Assembly: GCA_016722285.1 (NCBI GenBank)
Contig: JADKGI010000019.1
Coordinates: 1-64,000, forward strand
Direction: 5' to 3'
DNA length: 64,000 nucleotides
Source: Saprospiraceae bacterium
Lineage (GTDB): Bacteria > Bacteroidota > Bacteroidia > Chitinophagales > Saprospiraceae
Position 1 is the first letter of the stretch. Every line of letters starts with the position of its first letter. Under the pieces are notes generated by a model. That model was not told where the DNA came from. It made no database searches and saw nothing but the letters and a program-made list of their open reading frames with translations. A program made the position numbers and the translations under genes. Positions 38,248 to 48,110 of the stretch are shown one piece after another.

Positions 38248-39158
38248 ATGTTTAAATCAGCCCTATTACTTTTCTTATTGCTTACCACATTTTTTTCTTC
38301 TAATTGCCAGGAGTTGAATTTTAATGTCACTGTGGTTACGCAGGCCTCTATTAATTCATTAAACTCAGATGTCTCTATTTTTAAAGATCTGGAAAAAATC
38401 TTAAAGAATTTATTAATAATACTAAATGGGGTGAGGATGACTTCCAGCCTCACGAGAAAATAAGAGGCTCCTTGCAACTCACCATTACAGAAGAAGTACA
38501 GCCAACCGTGTTTAAAGCTGAACTCGTTGTTCAAACTGAAAGACCGGTTTACAACTCTATATATACATCCCCAATGATCAATCTTATAGATAAAAATGTT
38601 ACGTTTTCATTTAATGGACTGCAACCCCTTTTCAAAACGAACAATACATTCTATGACAATCTTTCTTCTATCCTTAGTTTTTATGTTTACTATAGCCTGG
38701 GAATGGATTATGATTCATTTAAAATGAATGGTGGTGAGCCCTATTTTCAAAAAGCTCAGGAAGTAATTTCTTCTTTACCATCCATTAATGCAAGGGATGA
38801 GGGTTGGAAAAATGACGGTTCCGGTCGGAGAAACAGATATTGGCTTGTTGAAAATATTTTGAATCCAAGGATGCGTCAGTTCAGGCAGGCATATTACGAA
38901 TATCACAGATTGTGTCTTGATAAAATGTATGATGAACCTGACAAAAGCAGAGCTGTGCTGTTAAGTGCCATTACATCTATCGGACAGGCGAATATTGATT
39001 ATCCCAATACCTATATAATTCAAATGTTTGGCGATTCTAAAAAAGATGAGATCGTGGAGATTTTTAAGATTGGAGATAGAGGCCAAAAAACAAAAGTAAA
39101 AACAATTATGGTTGGAATGGATCCTAGTAAAACAGAAAAATACAATGCACTAAATTAA
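38248..39158 (+). CDS. porD: Type IX secretion protein PorD (DUF4835 family; frameshifted)
   Basis: An ATG at 38248 opens a signal peptide (MFKSALLLFLLLTTFFSSNC). One A is missing from the A-run near 38396; with it the frame continues LKEFINNTKWGEDDFQPHEK and then matches DUF4835 to the end (GSLQLTITEEVQPTVFKAEL; YYSLGMDYDSFKMNGGEPYF; GSGRRNRYWLVENILNP). The corrected length is about 303 residues, normal for the family. PorD is reported as a component related to the type IX secretion system, predicted at the outer membrane or periplasm. Its position after coaBC is conserved in Bacteroidota. Confidence 0.85.
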
Positions 39159-39198
39159 GCATGATAAGTTCAATTGGTTAATAATCATCAACATTAAA

Positions 39199-39786
39199 TT
39201 GATAAAGCTTGCCATTCTTGCTTCTGGAGGTGGAAGTAATGCAAATCAGATAATAAAGCATTTCCAAAATCATCCTTTTATTTCGGTTGTATTGATTGTA
39301 ACCAATAATCCTAGTGCAATGGTATTGAATTTAGCCACAATATCACGCATACCAGATATAATTATTACCAAAGATGATATATATAAAAGTGATACATTTC
39401 TTCAGACTTTGAAAGAAAAAGAAATTGACGTAATTATTTTGGCAGGATTTCTTTGGCTCATACCATCAAATCTTATCGAAGCCTATCCTGACAAAATATT
39501 GAATATCCACCCATCGTTACTGCCTAAATATGGAGGCAAAGGAATGTATGGACATCATGTCCATGATGCAGTAAAAACCAATGGGGAACAAGAAAGTGGA
39601 ATGACAATACATATTGTAAATAAGGAATATGATGATGGAAATATAATATTCCAGGAAAAATGCAGTATTACCGAAAGCATGTCTTCTGAGGACATTGCTA
39701 AAGAAGTCTTAAAATTGGAACACAAAAATTATAGCAAAATAATTGAGCAATATATTTCAAATGTTTATAAAATAATTAAGTTTTAA
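39199..39786 (+). CDS. purN: Phosphoribosylglycinamide formyltransferase
   Basis: This 195-residue enzyme adds the formyl group from 10-formyl-tetrahydrofolate to GAR in purine synthesis. ILASGGGSNANQIIKHF binds the phosphate; NIHPSLLPKYGG carries the catalytic Asn and His; YDDGNIIF carries the Asp. The frame opens with TTG at 39199, exactly where the family starts, and no in-frame ATG lies upstream, so TTG is taken as the true start. It follows porD by 40 bases. Confidence 0.92.
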   Translation: MIKLAILASGGGSNANQIIKHFQNHPFISVVLIVTNNPSAMVLNLATISRIPDIIITKDDIYKSDTFLQTLKEKEIDVIILAGFLWLIPSNLIEAYPDKILNIHPSLLPKYGGKGMYGHHVHDAVKTNGEQESGMTIHIVNKEYDDGNIIFQEKCSITESMSSEDIAKEVLKLEHKNYSKIIEQYISNVYKIIKF

Positions 39787-39882
39787 AATTATTAACGAAA
39801 TTATATTCCGTATATTCCAATTTACCTTGTGTTAATTATTGTTAAGGAGTACTAAATTTACAATTTATAACAGATAATACCG

Positions 39883-39890
39883 TACCTTTG
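39883..39890 (+). promoter_or_regulatory. Candidate promoter box of the CBM48-HhH gene
   Basis: TACCTTTG matches TAnnTTTG and lies 63 bases before the start at 39954. No clear -33 TTG was found at the expected distance. Confidence 0.4.
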
Positions 39891-39953
39891 TGGAGGATTT
39901 CAGATTTTAAGGTTAAAATCTTATTAAATTAACTAATTAAATATAAAAATAAA

Positions 39954-40672
39954 ATGGGAATTGTAAAAAATTATCAGTCAAAAGGTACTTGTAAAGTAAC
40001 CTTCTCATATCCAGCTAATGCAAATGTTGGAGTTAAAACTATTCAGGTATTAGGAGAATTTAATGATTGGAACGCAGATTTAGCTCCCAAAATGAAGAAA
40101 AGTAAGGATGAATACAATACCGTCCTTGAACTTGAAGCAGGAAAAACATACCAATTCAGATACTTATTGGATGGAGCAAAATGGGACAATGACTTTGCAG
40201 CTGACAGTTATGTTCAATCACCTTTCATGGGTATAAGCAATAGTGTAATTGTTTTAGATGAGTTGACTCAAAAACCATCTGCAACTCCTAAAAAACAAGC
40301 TGTAGTAACTCCAAAGGTAGCTTCAAAATCAGCGTCAGCAAAGATAACTAAGTCGCCTGCTGTAAGGCTTAAAAGCTTGCAAAAACACCTGTTACACAAA
40401 CAACAAAAATATCAAAAGACGACCTAAAGAAAATCGAAGGAATCGGACCCAAAATAGCAGAAATTCTTAGCAGTAAAGGAATAAAAACATTTGCAGACTT
40501 GTCAAAAGCAAAGGCAGACAATTTGAAAAAAATTCTTGACGAAGCTGGCCCAAAATTTAATATTCATGATCCTGCAACCTGGTCTAAGCAAGCAGCTTTA
40601 GCAGCAAAAGGTAGCTGGGACGAACTCAAGAAACTTCAGGATGTACTTAATGCTGGAAAAACCAAAAAGTAG
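39954..40672 (+). CDS. Glycogen-binding (CBM48/AMPK-beta-like) domain fused to a helix-hairpin-helix domain (frameshifted)
   Basis: Residues 1-103 form an isoamylase-type early-set/CBM48 domain: IQVLGEFNDWNADLAPKMKK, the YQFRYLLDGAKWDND segment and SNSVIVL. A Lys-, Ala- and Pro-rich linker follows (QKPSATPKKQAVVTPKV, SASAKITKSP). Near 40375 a one-base shift occurs. The next frame gives KDDLKKIEGIGPKIAEIL, a helix-hairpin-helix (IGPKIA) domain, then HDPATWSKQAALAAKGSWDE and the stop at 40672. The combined length is about 239 residues. The HhH can contact DNA or protein. How carbohydrate binding and HhH work together is unknown. A transposon sits directly after the gene. Confidence 0.75.
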
Positions 40673-40954
40673 ATATTTAAGCTAGTCAACTTCAAATTTC
40701 AGAACACCAGACCTCTCGCAATTTAGAAGCGGTAGATTTAAAGACCATCAGTAGCTCTGTACCTGGGAAAACGGCTCTGGACTCATTGAGAACTTCTATT
40801 AGTTTTGACGGTTTGGTTATACCTTTGGTTGGACATGCTGTGAATGGTGACGGTAAGTGTATTGTTTTGGTAATCAGGGAATATGTCTGCCGGTGTTTGG
40901 ATGATTTGTTTGACTAACATCTATAGTTACCCCCAATGTTCGGACAGTTTTATA

Positions 40955-41773
40955 CTAATTTATAATAAACATATTATTATTTATTATTATATGTTTCCGC
41001 TCCATATTGTAATAATTCATATATGTATGGATTCCTTTAAATAACTGTTGACCATCATTGGTTGGATTTAAATAAACATGTTCATACTTTATGGTTCGCC
41101 AAAATCGCTCAATAAAGATGTTGTCTATAGCTCTGCCTTTTCCATCCATACTCAGTTTGATACCATTGTCCAATACCGTGGCGGTGAACTCTGCAGCCGT
41201 AAACTGTGATCCCTGATCTGTATTGATAATTTGCGGTATTCCCCAATGTACTATACTATTCTGCACTACACTGGCACACCAAGTCGCATCCATCGTGTTG
41301 GATATATCCCAGCTTAATATAAAGCGGCTGTGCACATCTATAACGGCCATCAGGTACAAGTAACCATGCAACATCGGGATATAAGTGATGTCAGTAGCCC
41401 ATACTTGATTAGGATTGGTTATTTCCAAATTTCTAAGCAAATAGGGATATACAGCATGTTCAGGATGCCGTTTTGAAGTATGTGGGCCTGGTACTATAGC
41501 TCTAAGTCCCATCAAATTATAATACAGGCGTTCTATTCGTTTTATATTGATCTGGTAGCCTTTGTCCATCTTCAGCCATATATACATCCGTGGCACGCCT
41601 TTGTACGGATGCAGCAAATAGTGCTCATCTATAAGCCGCATGAGCTCCAGATTCAGCGCATCTTCAGCCACTGGAGTATAATAGTAAGTACTCCGGTTTA
41701 TACCAAGCAACGAGCACTGATGCGATATACTTAACTGTGGGTGATCCTTTTGAATAAATGGCAGCATGTTCAT
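40955..41773 (-). CDS. IS3-family transposase OrfB
   Basis: This 272-residue integrase-type transposase is complete: an HTH_21-like N-terminus (SISHQCSLLGINRSTYYY), WATDITYIPMLHGYLYLMAV with the first Asp, INTDQGSQFTAAEF with the second Asp, and FIERFWRTIKYEHVYL with the Glu. OrfB needs OrfA for binding and frameshift expression, and OrfA is truncated here. It was probably mobile recently, given intact ends and target duplication. Confidence 0.9.
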   Translation of the reverse strand: MNMLPFIQKDHPQLSISHQCSLLGINRSTYYYTPVAEDALNLELMRLIDEHYLLHPYKGVPRMYIWLKMDKGYQINIKRIERLYYNLMGLRAIVPGPHTSKRHPEHAVYPYLLRNLEITNPNQVWATDITYIPMLHGYLYLMAVIDVHSRFILSWDISNTMDATWCASVVQNSIVHWGIPQIINTDQGSQFTAAEFTATVLDNGIKLSMDGKGRAIDNIFIERFWRTIKYEHVYLNPTNDGQQLFKGIHTYMNYYNMERKHIIINNNMFIIN

Positions 41774-41831
41774 CCCAGTCTCTTTAAACTTTTTTTTAAA
41801 GTCAATTTCTACCTCTGTTCCCCAATTGTCC

Positions 41832-41912
41832 TTAATAATTCATCACGATCCGTAGTAGCGCTTCTAATACCACCTTGCTTTTAAATACTGATGTTAATTT
41901 TCTCTTTGTCAT
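41832..41912 (-). pseudogene. Truncated IS3 OrfA
   Basis: The start MTKRKLTSVFKSKVVLEAL is typical of IS3-family OrfA, but the frame ends after 26 residues (RIVMNY). Only a short distal piece (EVEIDFKKKFKETG) survives before OrfB. The expected middle of the protein, about 65 residues including most of the helix-turn-helix, is missing, so this is an internal deletion and not just a frameshift. Confidence 0.65.
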
Positions 41913-44119
41913 AAACAGCAAATTTAGTGTAAAAAAATTTATTTAACTTGCTGTCCGATTTTTGGGGGTAACTATAATCCGTTTTTCATCTGTTTTGGAA
42001 CTTAACGCTTCGCTCACAATATTAGCTACTGCGGTCTCGGCTCGGTAACATATCATTTTTATGATGTTGATAACAAGTTTTGATTGTGTTTTTAATTTAT
42101 CGTATTGTTGTTCGGTTGGCATATCTTTTAATTTGATGTGGTAAGTTTGTTCACTTCTGAGGTTGATAAGTTCTTTTTCTTGCTCTTTCATTTGTTGTAT
42201 TTCGCTACTATTGCCCTTTTAATATCCATTTTTTTGTTCGTCTATGGTTAATTCTGTTTGGTCATTGGTGAATTGATATAAATGGGCCTTTCTCCGTGAT
42301 AGCTTTTCTCTTAGTTTTTTATTTGATTATTGTATTTTTATAAGTGGGGATTGACTATTTTTATTTCCGGATCGATGGATTCGGTGCCATATTCGATGAT
42401 CTGATCAAAGTTGTAATTGGCCATCATATATTTAAAGAAGTTCTCTTGTGTCCAGCGATTAAACATATACAATGCGATATGCAGGATATTCATGGTTGGG
42501 TGTGTGGTGATGATAGATGTCTGATGTCCACTGGTACCGAGCTTGCGTATTTCCCTGTATTTCTTACTATTACGCTCATAATCCTTCTCGCAAAGGTACA
42601 TTGTTGATTTATTCTCATTATCCATTATTTCATAAGGTGTGAAGTCTGCATCTGCCCATTTATCCTTTACATATTTGCGATAGGTTATGATGGCTACCCG
42701 ATACTGGTCCCAGAGTTTGTCAAAGAAATCGAAGTCGTATGCTTCTCTGTCAAAAACCAAGGTGCACTGTGGTGTCTGCGGATGTGTGAGTGGATCTTCG
42801 ATGGATTTTATGTATCCCACTTTGATGAGTTGGGGGATGATCTGATGGATGATGATTTCTTGTAATTTTTCATTGAGCTCACCGGTAACCACCATATATG
42901 GCAATGAATCACCATCGTTAACCCAGTATTCTGAAGTGGCACTAAGGCATAATTTTTGCCTCGATATGTATTTGGCAGCAAGTGTGGCTTTGTAGCCGTT
43001 ATAGATGCTCACATGACCATCTACATACAAGATGAGTTCGCCGTCGGTATGATCAGTAATACCGTCTTTCCATAGTTCCATGAGCTCTTCGTTCCATTGT
43101 GTGGCTTTGTTTTGCTTGGCTAAGTAGTGTACTTTATCACGCAAACATTTAGATTCTGGTATGCGATCCATGCCGATCAAACGGCCAATTTCGCCACTCC
43201 TCACGTTTTTGATCTGTTCTATGTTTTTGACCCGGCATAATGCCAATATGGCCAAGGTTAGAATGATTGATTCCAGGGAATAGTAATAACTATCTTCGTA
43301 CTTATAGATTTCTTTACTCTTTAGTAACCCTTGACTCAAAAGAGCAGGTATCATCAATAGTACTCCGCCACAGTTTAATCCGTTGTGCGCCTCGTGTATG
43401 ATCTGGGCATTACCTGCTTTATGAAGTGATGATAAGGTGCGATCTAAATCCCTACTTGTCGCATAGCCGTAAACACTTTGTTGATCCAGGGCATTTCTAT
43501 CTGTAGCATGGGTAGCGTTTACTTCTACTTCGTTTATGGTTTGATTATCCTTTTTTTTAAATATCCTTGCTGTATCTGGTAACGGATGGTACCCTCCGAA
43601 ATACCAAATTCTTTGGCGATACTGTTAACACTCCTGCCTTTATCTATTTCTTTTTGAATTTTCAATGTTGTCTCTCCCACCATTTTGTGACTTCTCCGCT
43701 TTGATCGGGGGCGCTCACCAAAAAAACCATCTGCTCCCTTCTCCTTATACAATTTGCAGTAACGGTATATCGAGTCATCACTCACATGGAAAGCTCGCTG
43801 TACTTCTACTTTCTTACACAGTCCCTGATCTATAAAATTGCTGACAATATACCGGAAGCTGTTTAAGTCTTCCTCACCGTGTGCGAACACTGGTAGACCA
43901 TTGACTATATACTGAACTATTCCCTCCTTGGTATAATAGCCTACACAATCGGATATAAACTTTGTCTCTCTTGAAAATATAGGTAGTTGGAGCTGCATGG
44001 TGATTTATTTTGTGTTGAAACCACAAATATAAAAAATGCCGCAAAACCATTTTGCGAATTGTACGCTGTGACCATTTATTTTATTGACATGGGGTCTGGT
44101 GTTCTGAATTTATAAGAAT

Positions 44120-44154
44120 AAAACATCGGAATATTATTTCGGTGTTTTTTTTTT
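44120..44154 (+). terminator. Terminator, probably of the CBM48-HhH gene, displaced by the transposon
   Basis: AAACATCGGAA pairs with TTTCGGTGTTT (two wobbles) around a short loop and is followed by ten T residues. It lies 12 bases beyond the right end of the transposon. Taking the element out would put it about 37 bases after the stop at 40672. Confidence 0.6.
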
Positions 44155-44705
44155 GAGCTAAATGCGGAAATCCCTGAAATGGGAAATCAGTTATACCATT
44201 AAAAGATCTGATAGAAGTTACCATCTATCTTTTATCTTGGGAATATCATATCACACTTTCCTGATCCTATTGGGTAGATCCAGGTTCAGAAATTTATCAA
44301 GATAAAGGTAGATGTAAAATTGAAGCTTAAAACACTATTTTTCTTGCACTCTTTACTTTAAAACCAAAATTCCAAAAGATTGTAGCAATTACAATTTAAG
44401 GTAAAAATCACAATAAGATAACTTTGCATAATGGCTTTTGGTAGGTTGCTATTATTTCAGAAATTAAGCAAAAGTAGCTCATAAGTTATGTAATTGTAAA
44501 TTGGATATCTAACCTAATTTTATGAAGGGTTATACCAAAATGTTTTTGTTTAGGCGTGATAAATTTCGATTAAAAAAGCTAATTTTTCGTCATACTTCAG
44601 CTATTATTTCGTCAATAGTGATGCTATTCATATAAAAGTAGCTTTGTCTGAGGAAATTGACTTTATTTTATGAAATGAAATTATATACCTAAATAATTCT
44701 ACTAA
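44155..44705. other. Gap without recognised features
   Basis: About 550 AT-rich bases lie between the transposon's right side and the OmpA terminator. I see no open frame, tRNA or repeat here. Confidence 0.5.
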
Positions 44706-44754
44706 AAATAATAAAAGCCAGATACCGAATATCCGACACCTGACTTTTATTATT
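44706..44754 (-). terminator. Terminator of the OmpA-family gene
   Basis: On the minus strand AATAATAAAAGTCAG pairs with CTGGCTTTTATTATT around an AT-rich loop and runs into T residues, 27 bases after the stop codon. Confidence 0.7.
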
Positions 44755-44780
44755 GAGGGCTATTTTAACTTCCTGCTAAC

Positions 44781-46529
44781 TCAATAACCACTATTTTTAT
44801 TTCCAATAAATCGGGAAGTAGATTTAACACCTTTTCCGGTTGGTACATAACCTTCAGGTTTTGCCATTTCACTGTCTGTAGGTGTACAGACTCTAATTTC
44901 AACCCTTCTGTTCATATAATGTTCTATTTCCTTTTTTGAATTAGAGACCATAGGAGCTTCTTCTCCACCATACATCAGCTTTATTCGATTTCTATCCAGA
45001 CCATATTGAGAAACCAGATAATTCACTACATTTTCTGCTCTGGTGTATGAAAGGTTATTATTATAGCTATTAGAACTTCTTACATCTGTATGACCCTGGA
45101 CAACAATACATAAGTTCGGACACATTTTCATCACTGTGGCAACATGGTGCAAGTGTCCGTAATACTCTGGTTTAATACTTGCCCTGTCAAGATCAAAATG
45201 TATCATAGGTAAAAACCACTTTCCGCAGTCATCAGTTGCCTTTTTCATCACTCCTACTTTAGAGTCTATAGCTTTACTCACATCATCCATCGTGATGCAG
45301 CATTTCACATCGGCTATGCCTTCTTTACTTACTATAAATCCGGGAGGAGAATATGGTTCTTTATCTATATAGTCCGCAATGCCATCACCATCACTGTCCA
45401 ACGCGATACCACGAGTATCTACCGCAGCACCTGCCGGTGTTTCCATTTCCTGATCCAGCATATCGATAACTCCATCACCATCCGTATCAGTAAGGTCAAA
45501 TACAGGTCTCTGTTTTAGGGCAGCAATATCATTCATCTGTGCGTCTAACGGATTCAGCCAATATAAAGGCTCTGTAACTTTGTTAAAGTTACCAAGATTT
45601 ATCCCTAATCTTATATTTGTGTAATGGGAAATGTCATTATTGTTAGTCTGGTCGGTAGCAGTTCTGAATCTGATACCATCAAGCATATCATTATCAGCAG
45701 TCATTACCTGATGTTCCAGTCCGATATTTATTCTTTGGCTTAACTTTCTAGCAATACCCATTGAAGCAGTAAATACAAAATGCACATTAGTTTGATCTCC
45801 TAATCTGAAAATCCCTTTTTTCTTCCAACTTTCTGTCTCATATGTCCCATCATATCTGGCATCAATTCTCTTCTTAATTTCTTTTCTTCCTGCTCTTGTA
45901 TCAATGTCACCTTGGAGTGAGGCTAATCCTGAATATGGATTACCACTTGCATCAAGTAAATCTAACATTGTTTTATGAGAACTTATCCCACCCCCAATGG
46001 CAGTGTACCAATTCCATTTATTTCTGTCTTTATGAAAAAGAAGATTACCAATATTCAGAACTCCCTGCAAAGCAAGATATCCATAAGATGTCTTATGGCT
46101 CGGAAACCAACCGTCCTGATTTCTATATGGAGCAAAAACATCCTCCACTAACCCACCTCCTTTGCTGCTGTGTGTCCACATTTGCGGGTCCAAGCCTCTA
46201 GCCTGCCCATACATGAAGTCGGCTCTAAGTGAAAATACATAATGAATAGCTTTCCTGAGATGAAGACCAAATCCGTAACCCGCCGGGATTCTTCTATCTA
46301 CATCGCCGTCTATCATAAAGTGTCCAAAATGAAGTCCAAGTTCCCAGGCATTCTTTGGCTTTGCGGAATATGCCGATTGACCCATTCTCCAACTTTTATT
46401 CTGTTCGGCATTCAGAGTCATATCATCGGTGATAGTTGTCTTTTTAACAGTAGTCTCTTGATCCTGTGAAATTGCTGTTGTAGAAATGCAAAATATCACA
46501 ATTAACAAATAATAAATTTTGCTTGTCAT
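44781..46529 (-). CDS. OmpA-family outer-membrane protein
   Basis: The start is set at 46529 (MTSKIYYLLIVIFCISTTAIS), a signal peptide; an upstream ATG at 46565 would add 12 residues before it. The protein has about 582 residues. The N-terminal half is a beta barrel (GMGIARKLSQRINIGLEHQV-like strands). Two thrombospondin type 3 calcium repeats follow (DTDGDGVIDMLDQE and DSDGDGIADYIDKEP). The C-terminal OmpA domain has IVVQGHTDVRSS and NRRVEIRVC, which bind peptidoglycan. It anchors the outer membrane to the wall; it is a major surface protein in Bacteroidota. It has its own terminator. Confidence 0.9.
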   Translation of the reverse strand: MTSKIYYLLIVIFCISTTAISQDQETTVKKTTITDDMTLNAEQNKSWRMGQSAYSAKPKNAWELGLHFGHFMIDGDVDRRIPAGYGFGLHLRKAIHYVFSLRADFMYGQARGLDPQMWTHSSKGGGLVEDVFAPYRNQDGWFPSHKTSYGYLALQGVLNIGNLLFHKDRNKWNWYTAIGGGISSHKTMLDLLDASGNPYSGLASLQGDIDTRAGRKEIKKRIDARYDGTYETESWKKKGIFRLGDQTNVHFVFTASMGIARKLSQRINIGLEHQVMTADNDMLDGIRFRTATDQTNNNDISHYTNIRLGINLGNFNKVTEPLYWLNPLDAQMNDIAALKQRPVFDLTDTDGDGVIDMLDQEMETPAGAAVDTRGIALDSDGDGIADYIDKEPYSPPGFIVSKEGIADVKCCITMDDVSKAIDSKVGVMKKATDDCGKWFLPMIHFDLDRASIKPEYYGHLHHVATVMKMCPNLCIVVQGHTDVRSSNSYNNNLSYTRAENVVNYLVSQYGLDRNRIKLMYGGEEAPMVSNSKKEIEHYMNRRVEIRVCTPTDSEMAKPEGYVPTGKGVKSTSRFIGNKNSGY

Positions 46530-47028
46530 AGTATTGAAATTTAAAAAATTAGCTATAAGATACAAATATAAATATTTTCAAGGTCAATTTCATTAATAAA
46601 AAGAAAAATGATAAATCCTTAATTAATGAAATTCGGAATAAAGATATAATATTAATGAACATTAGTATATATATATCGGTTAAATATTCATATTTTATGA
46701 AATTTGTACGTCCATAGGTAAACAATATTGCATCTATTAAAAAAGCTATTTTGTCAAAAATGCGTCATTTAATAAAATGGATTTATTACTTGGTGTAGTA
46801 CAAAATAAAAAGATGAAATTAAGTATATTATAGGTGTATTACCCAATCGACGACTGAAAAGAAAAATGTCACCATTTATTATATAATATTTTTATATTAT
46901 AAATAGAAATATTTAATTCAATGAACAATATTCCAGCAAAATTATGTACTAAAGTAAATAATTCAATTTGCTATTACAAAAATAGAATAATCATATACTA
47001 ATTCATTATATTTGACACAGATAGTACA
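46530..47028. other. AT-rich intergenic region between divergent genes
   Basis: About 500 very AT-rich bases with no open frame. It must hold promoters for the OmpA gene and for the SRPBCC gene; only the latter has a recognisable box. Confidence 0.5.
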
Positions 47029-47036
47029 TACCTTTG
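47029..47036 (+). promoter_or_regulatory. Candidate -7 promoter box
   Basis: TACCTTTG, 20 bases before the ATG at 47056, matches TAnnTTTG. A TTTG at 47011 is only 14 bases upstream, shorter than the usual 19-21. Confidence 0.4.
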
Positions 47037-47055
47037 TAAAATATACATATCAATT

Positions 47056-48066
47056 ATGACTAAATCAAAAAAGTATCTTCTTGCTGTCGTTTTTCTGTTT
47101 CTCCTTGTTATCGTATTGTCCATTTTTATTCCTAAAAAATTTCATATCAATACCGAATTTAGAATAGATGTTCCATCCAATATGGTTTATAATGTGCTGA
47201 ACAACCTAAGTCATCAGCCTGATTTCAATAATAAGTCGCTGCTTGATTCTTCCTTTCACTTAATATGCCTTGGTGCATCTAAAGATGATGGGGCATCATG
47301 TGACTATAGCAGCAAGCGATATGGAAATGGCGTGTTCAGGATTATCAAAGCAATCAATGATGATAGTATTGCCATAGCTGACGAATCTCAGGATGGAAAA
47401 ATCTCTTTGATCCAATATAAAATAAAACAACTTGATACATTAAATTCTATAGTTATTGTTGTGGCAGAATCCGAATCAGGTTTTTTCACAAATCTATGGA
47501 CCTTTATTCATAAATGGAAGTTGAAAAAACAAGTGAATAAGAATCTTGAAAATTTAAAAACCTTATTGGATGATAGGTTTTTAAATAAAAATTATAATGG
47601 CTACCATATAAGTGAAGTTGTCATGAATCAGCGTTTTTTTGTCACTTATCGGGCAAAAGTCGATTTCAAAAACATCAATGAATATTTCTCGAAAAATATT
47701 AGTGGACTATATCAAAAGGCCTTGGAAAATAAAATAACAATTGCCGGTATGCCATCAGCACTTATTTATGAAGATAATAAAGCTCAGAGTTATTATGATT
47801 TTGCTGCCGCATTACCTACATTTTCAGAACTTAATATTTTAGGATTAGAGCCTGTGACGTTGCATCCTCATCAAGCTATATTTTTAGAATATAAAGGAGA
47901 ACATTCAAAGTCAGAAAAAGCATATACTGCCCTCGAAGAATATTTGGCTGATTTTAAACTTAATAAGTTAATACCAACGATAGAGGAATATGTAACTGAC
48001 CCCCTAAGTGAACCAAACCCTGAAAAATGGGTAACAAACATTATTTATTATATAGACCATCAATGA
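47056..48066 (+). CDS. Membrane-anchored SRPBCC plus GyrI-like domain protein
   Basis: This 336-residue protein begins with one membrane helix (YLLAVVFLFLLVIVLSIFI). An SRPBCC/polyketide-cyclase-like domain follows (about 35-165; TEFRIDVPSNMVYNVLNNL). The second half looks like a GyrI-type effector-binding domain (about 190-335; LEPVTLHPHQAIFLEYKGEH). Both folds bind small hydrophobic ligands. The same two-domain layout is common in Bacteroidota without assigned function. There is no obvious partner nearby. Confidence 0.75.
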   Translation: MTKSKKYLLAVVFLFLLVIVLSIFIPKKFHINTEFRIDVPSNMVYNVLNNLSHQPDFNNKSLLDSSFHLICLGASKDDGASCDYSSKRYGNGVFRIIKAINDDSIAIADESQDGKISLIQYKIKQLDTLNSIVIVVAESESGFFTNLWTFIHKWKLKKQVNKNLENLKTLLDDRFLNKNYNGYHISEVVMNQRFFVTYRAKVDFKNINEYFSKNISGLYQKALENKITIAGMPSALIYEDNKAQSYYDFAAALPTFSELNILGLEPVTLHPHQAIFLEYKGEHSKSEKAYTALEEYLADFKLNKLIPTIEEYVTDPLSEPNPEKWVTNIIYYIDHQ

Positions 48067-48110
48067 TCATTTTGTAATAAATAAAAGTGATTTGGGAAAT
48101 TGTCTGGTTT

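Larger units (their letters stand above)
40922..41976. mobile_element. IS3-family insertion nested inside the outer transposase
   Basis: The IS runs 40926-41972 (1047 bp) with inverted ends GTTACCCCCAA-tgt-TCGGACAG and GTTACCCCCAA-aaa-TCGGACAG. A 4-bp TATA duplication flanks it at 40922-40925 and 41973-41976. The outer transposase reads up to one side and resumes on the other, so this insertion is younger. The short length reflects a deletion in orfA. Confidence 0.85.
40692..43998 (-). pseudogene. DDE-type transposase of the outer element, interrupted and frameshifted
   Basis: Reading on the minus strand: an N-terminal helix-turn-helix part (EVQRAFHVSDDSIYRYCKLY) at 43998-43534; a one-A shift; then the catalytic part at 43530-42338 with LYVDGHVSIYNG, LVFDREAYDFDFFDKLW and RWTQENFFKYMMANY (D, D and E candidates). 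A shifted stretch with KLREKLSRRKAHLYQF follows, then IIKMICYRAETAVANI at 42100-41980. There the inner IS3 intervenes. Beyond it the C-terminus continues (IIQTPADIFPDYQNNTLTV, SRAVFPGTELLMVFKSTASK) to the stop at 40692. The intact protein would be about 700 residues. The family is not named with certainty (ISNCY-like). Confidence 0.75.
40698..44108. mobile_element. Outer transposon with 16-bp inverted repeats, disrupted by a nested IS3
   Basis: TTCAGAACACCAGACC at 40698-40713 is repeated in exact inverse complement at 44093-44108. The element is about 3.4 kb including the nested IS3, so about 2.36 kb natively, and carries a single large transposase gene. Flanking bases allow a 3-bp ATT target duplication, but boundaries are ambiguous by a few bases. 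It inserted just downstream of the CBM48-HhH gene, between its stop and a terminator. Confidence 0.8.

Noticed and set aside
41943..42191. An independent small gene on the minus strand.
   Set aside because: Its sequence is the C-terminal part of the outer transposase, running into the end of the nested IS3.
44155..44705. A tRNA-like stretch (AGGTTCAG) in the gap.
   Set aside because: No cloverleaf can be formed around it; the match is to a few bases of a T-arm only.
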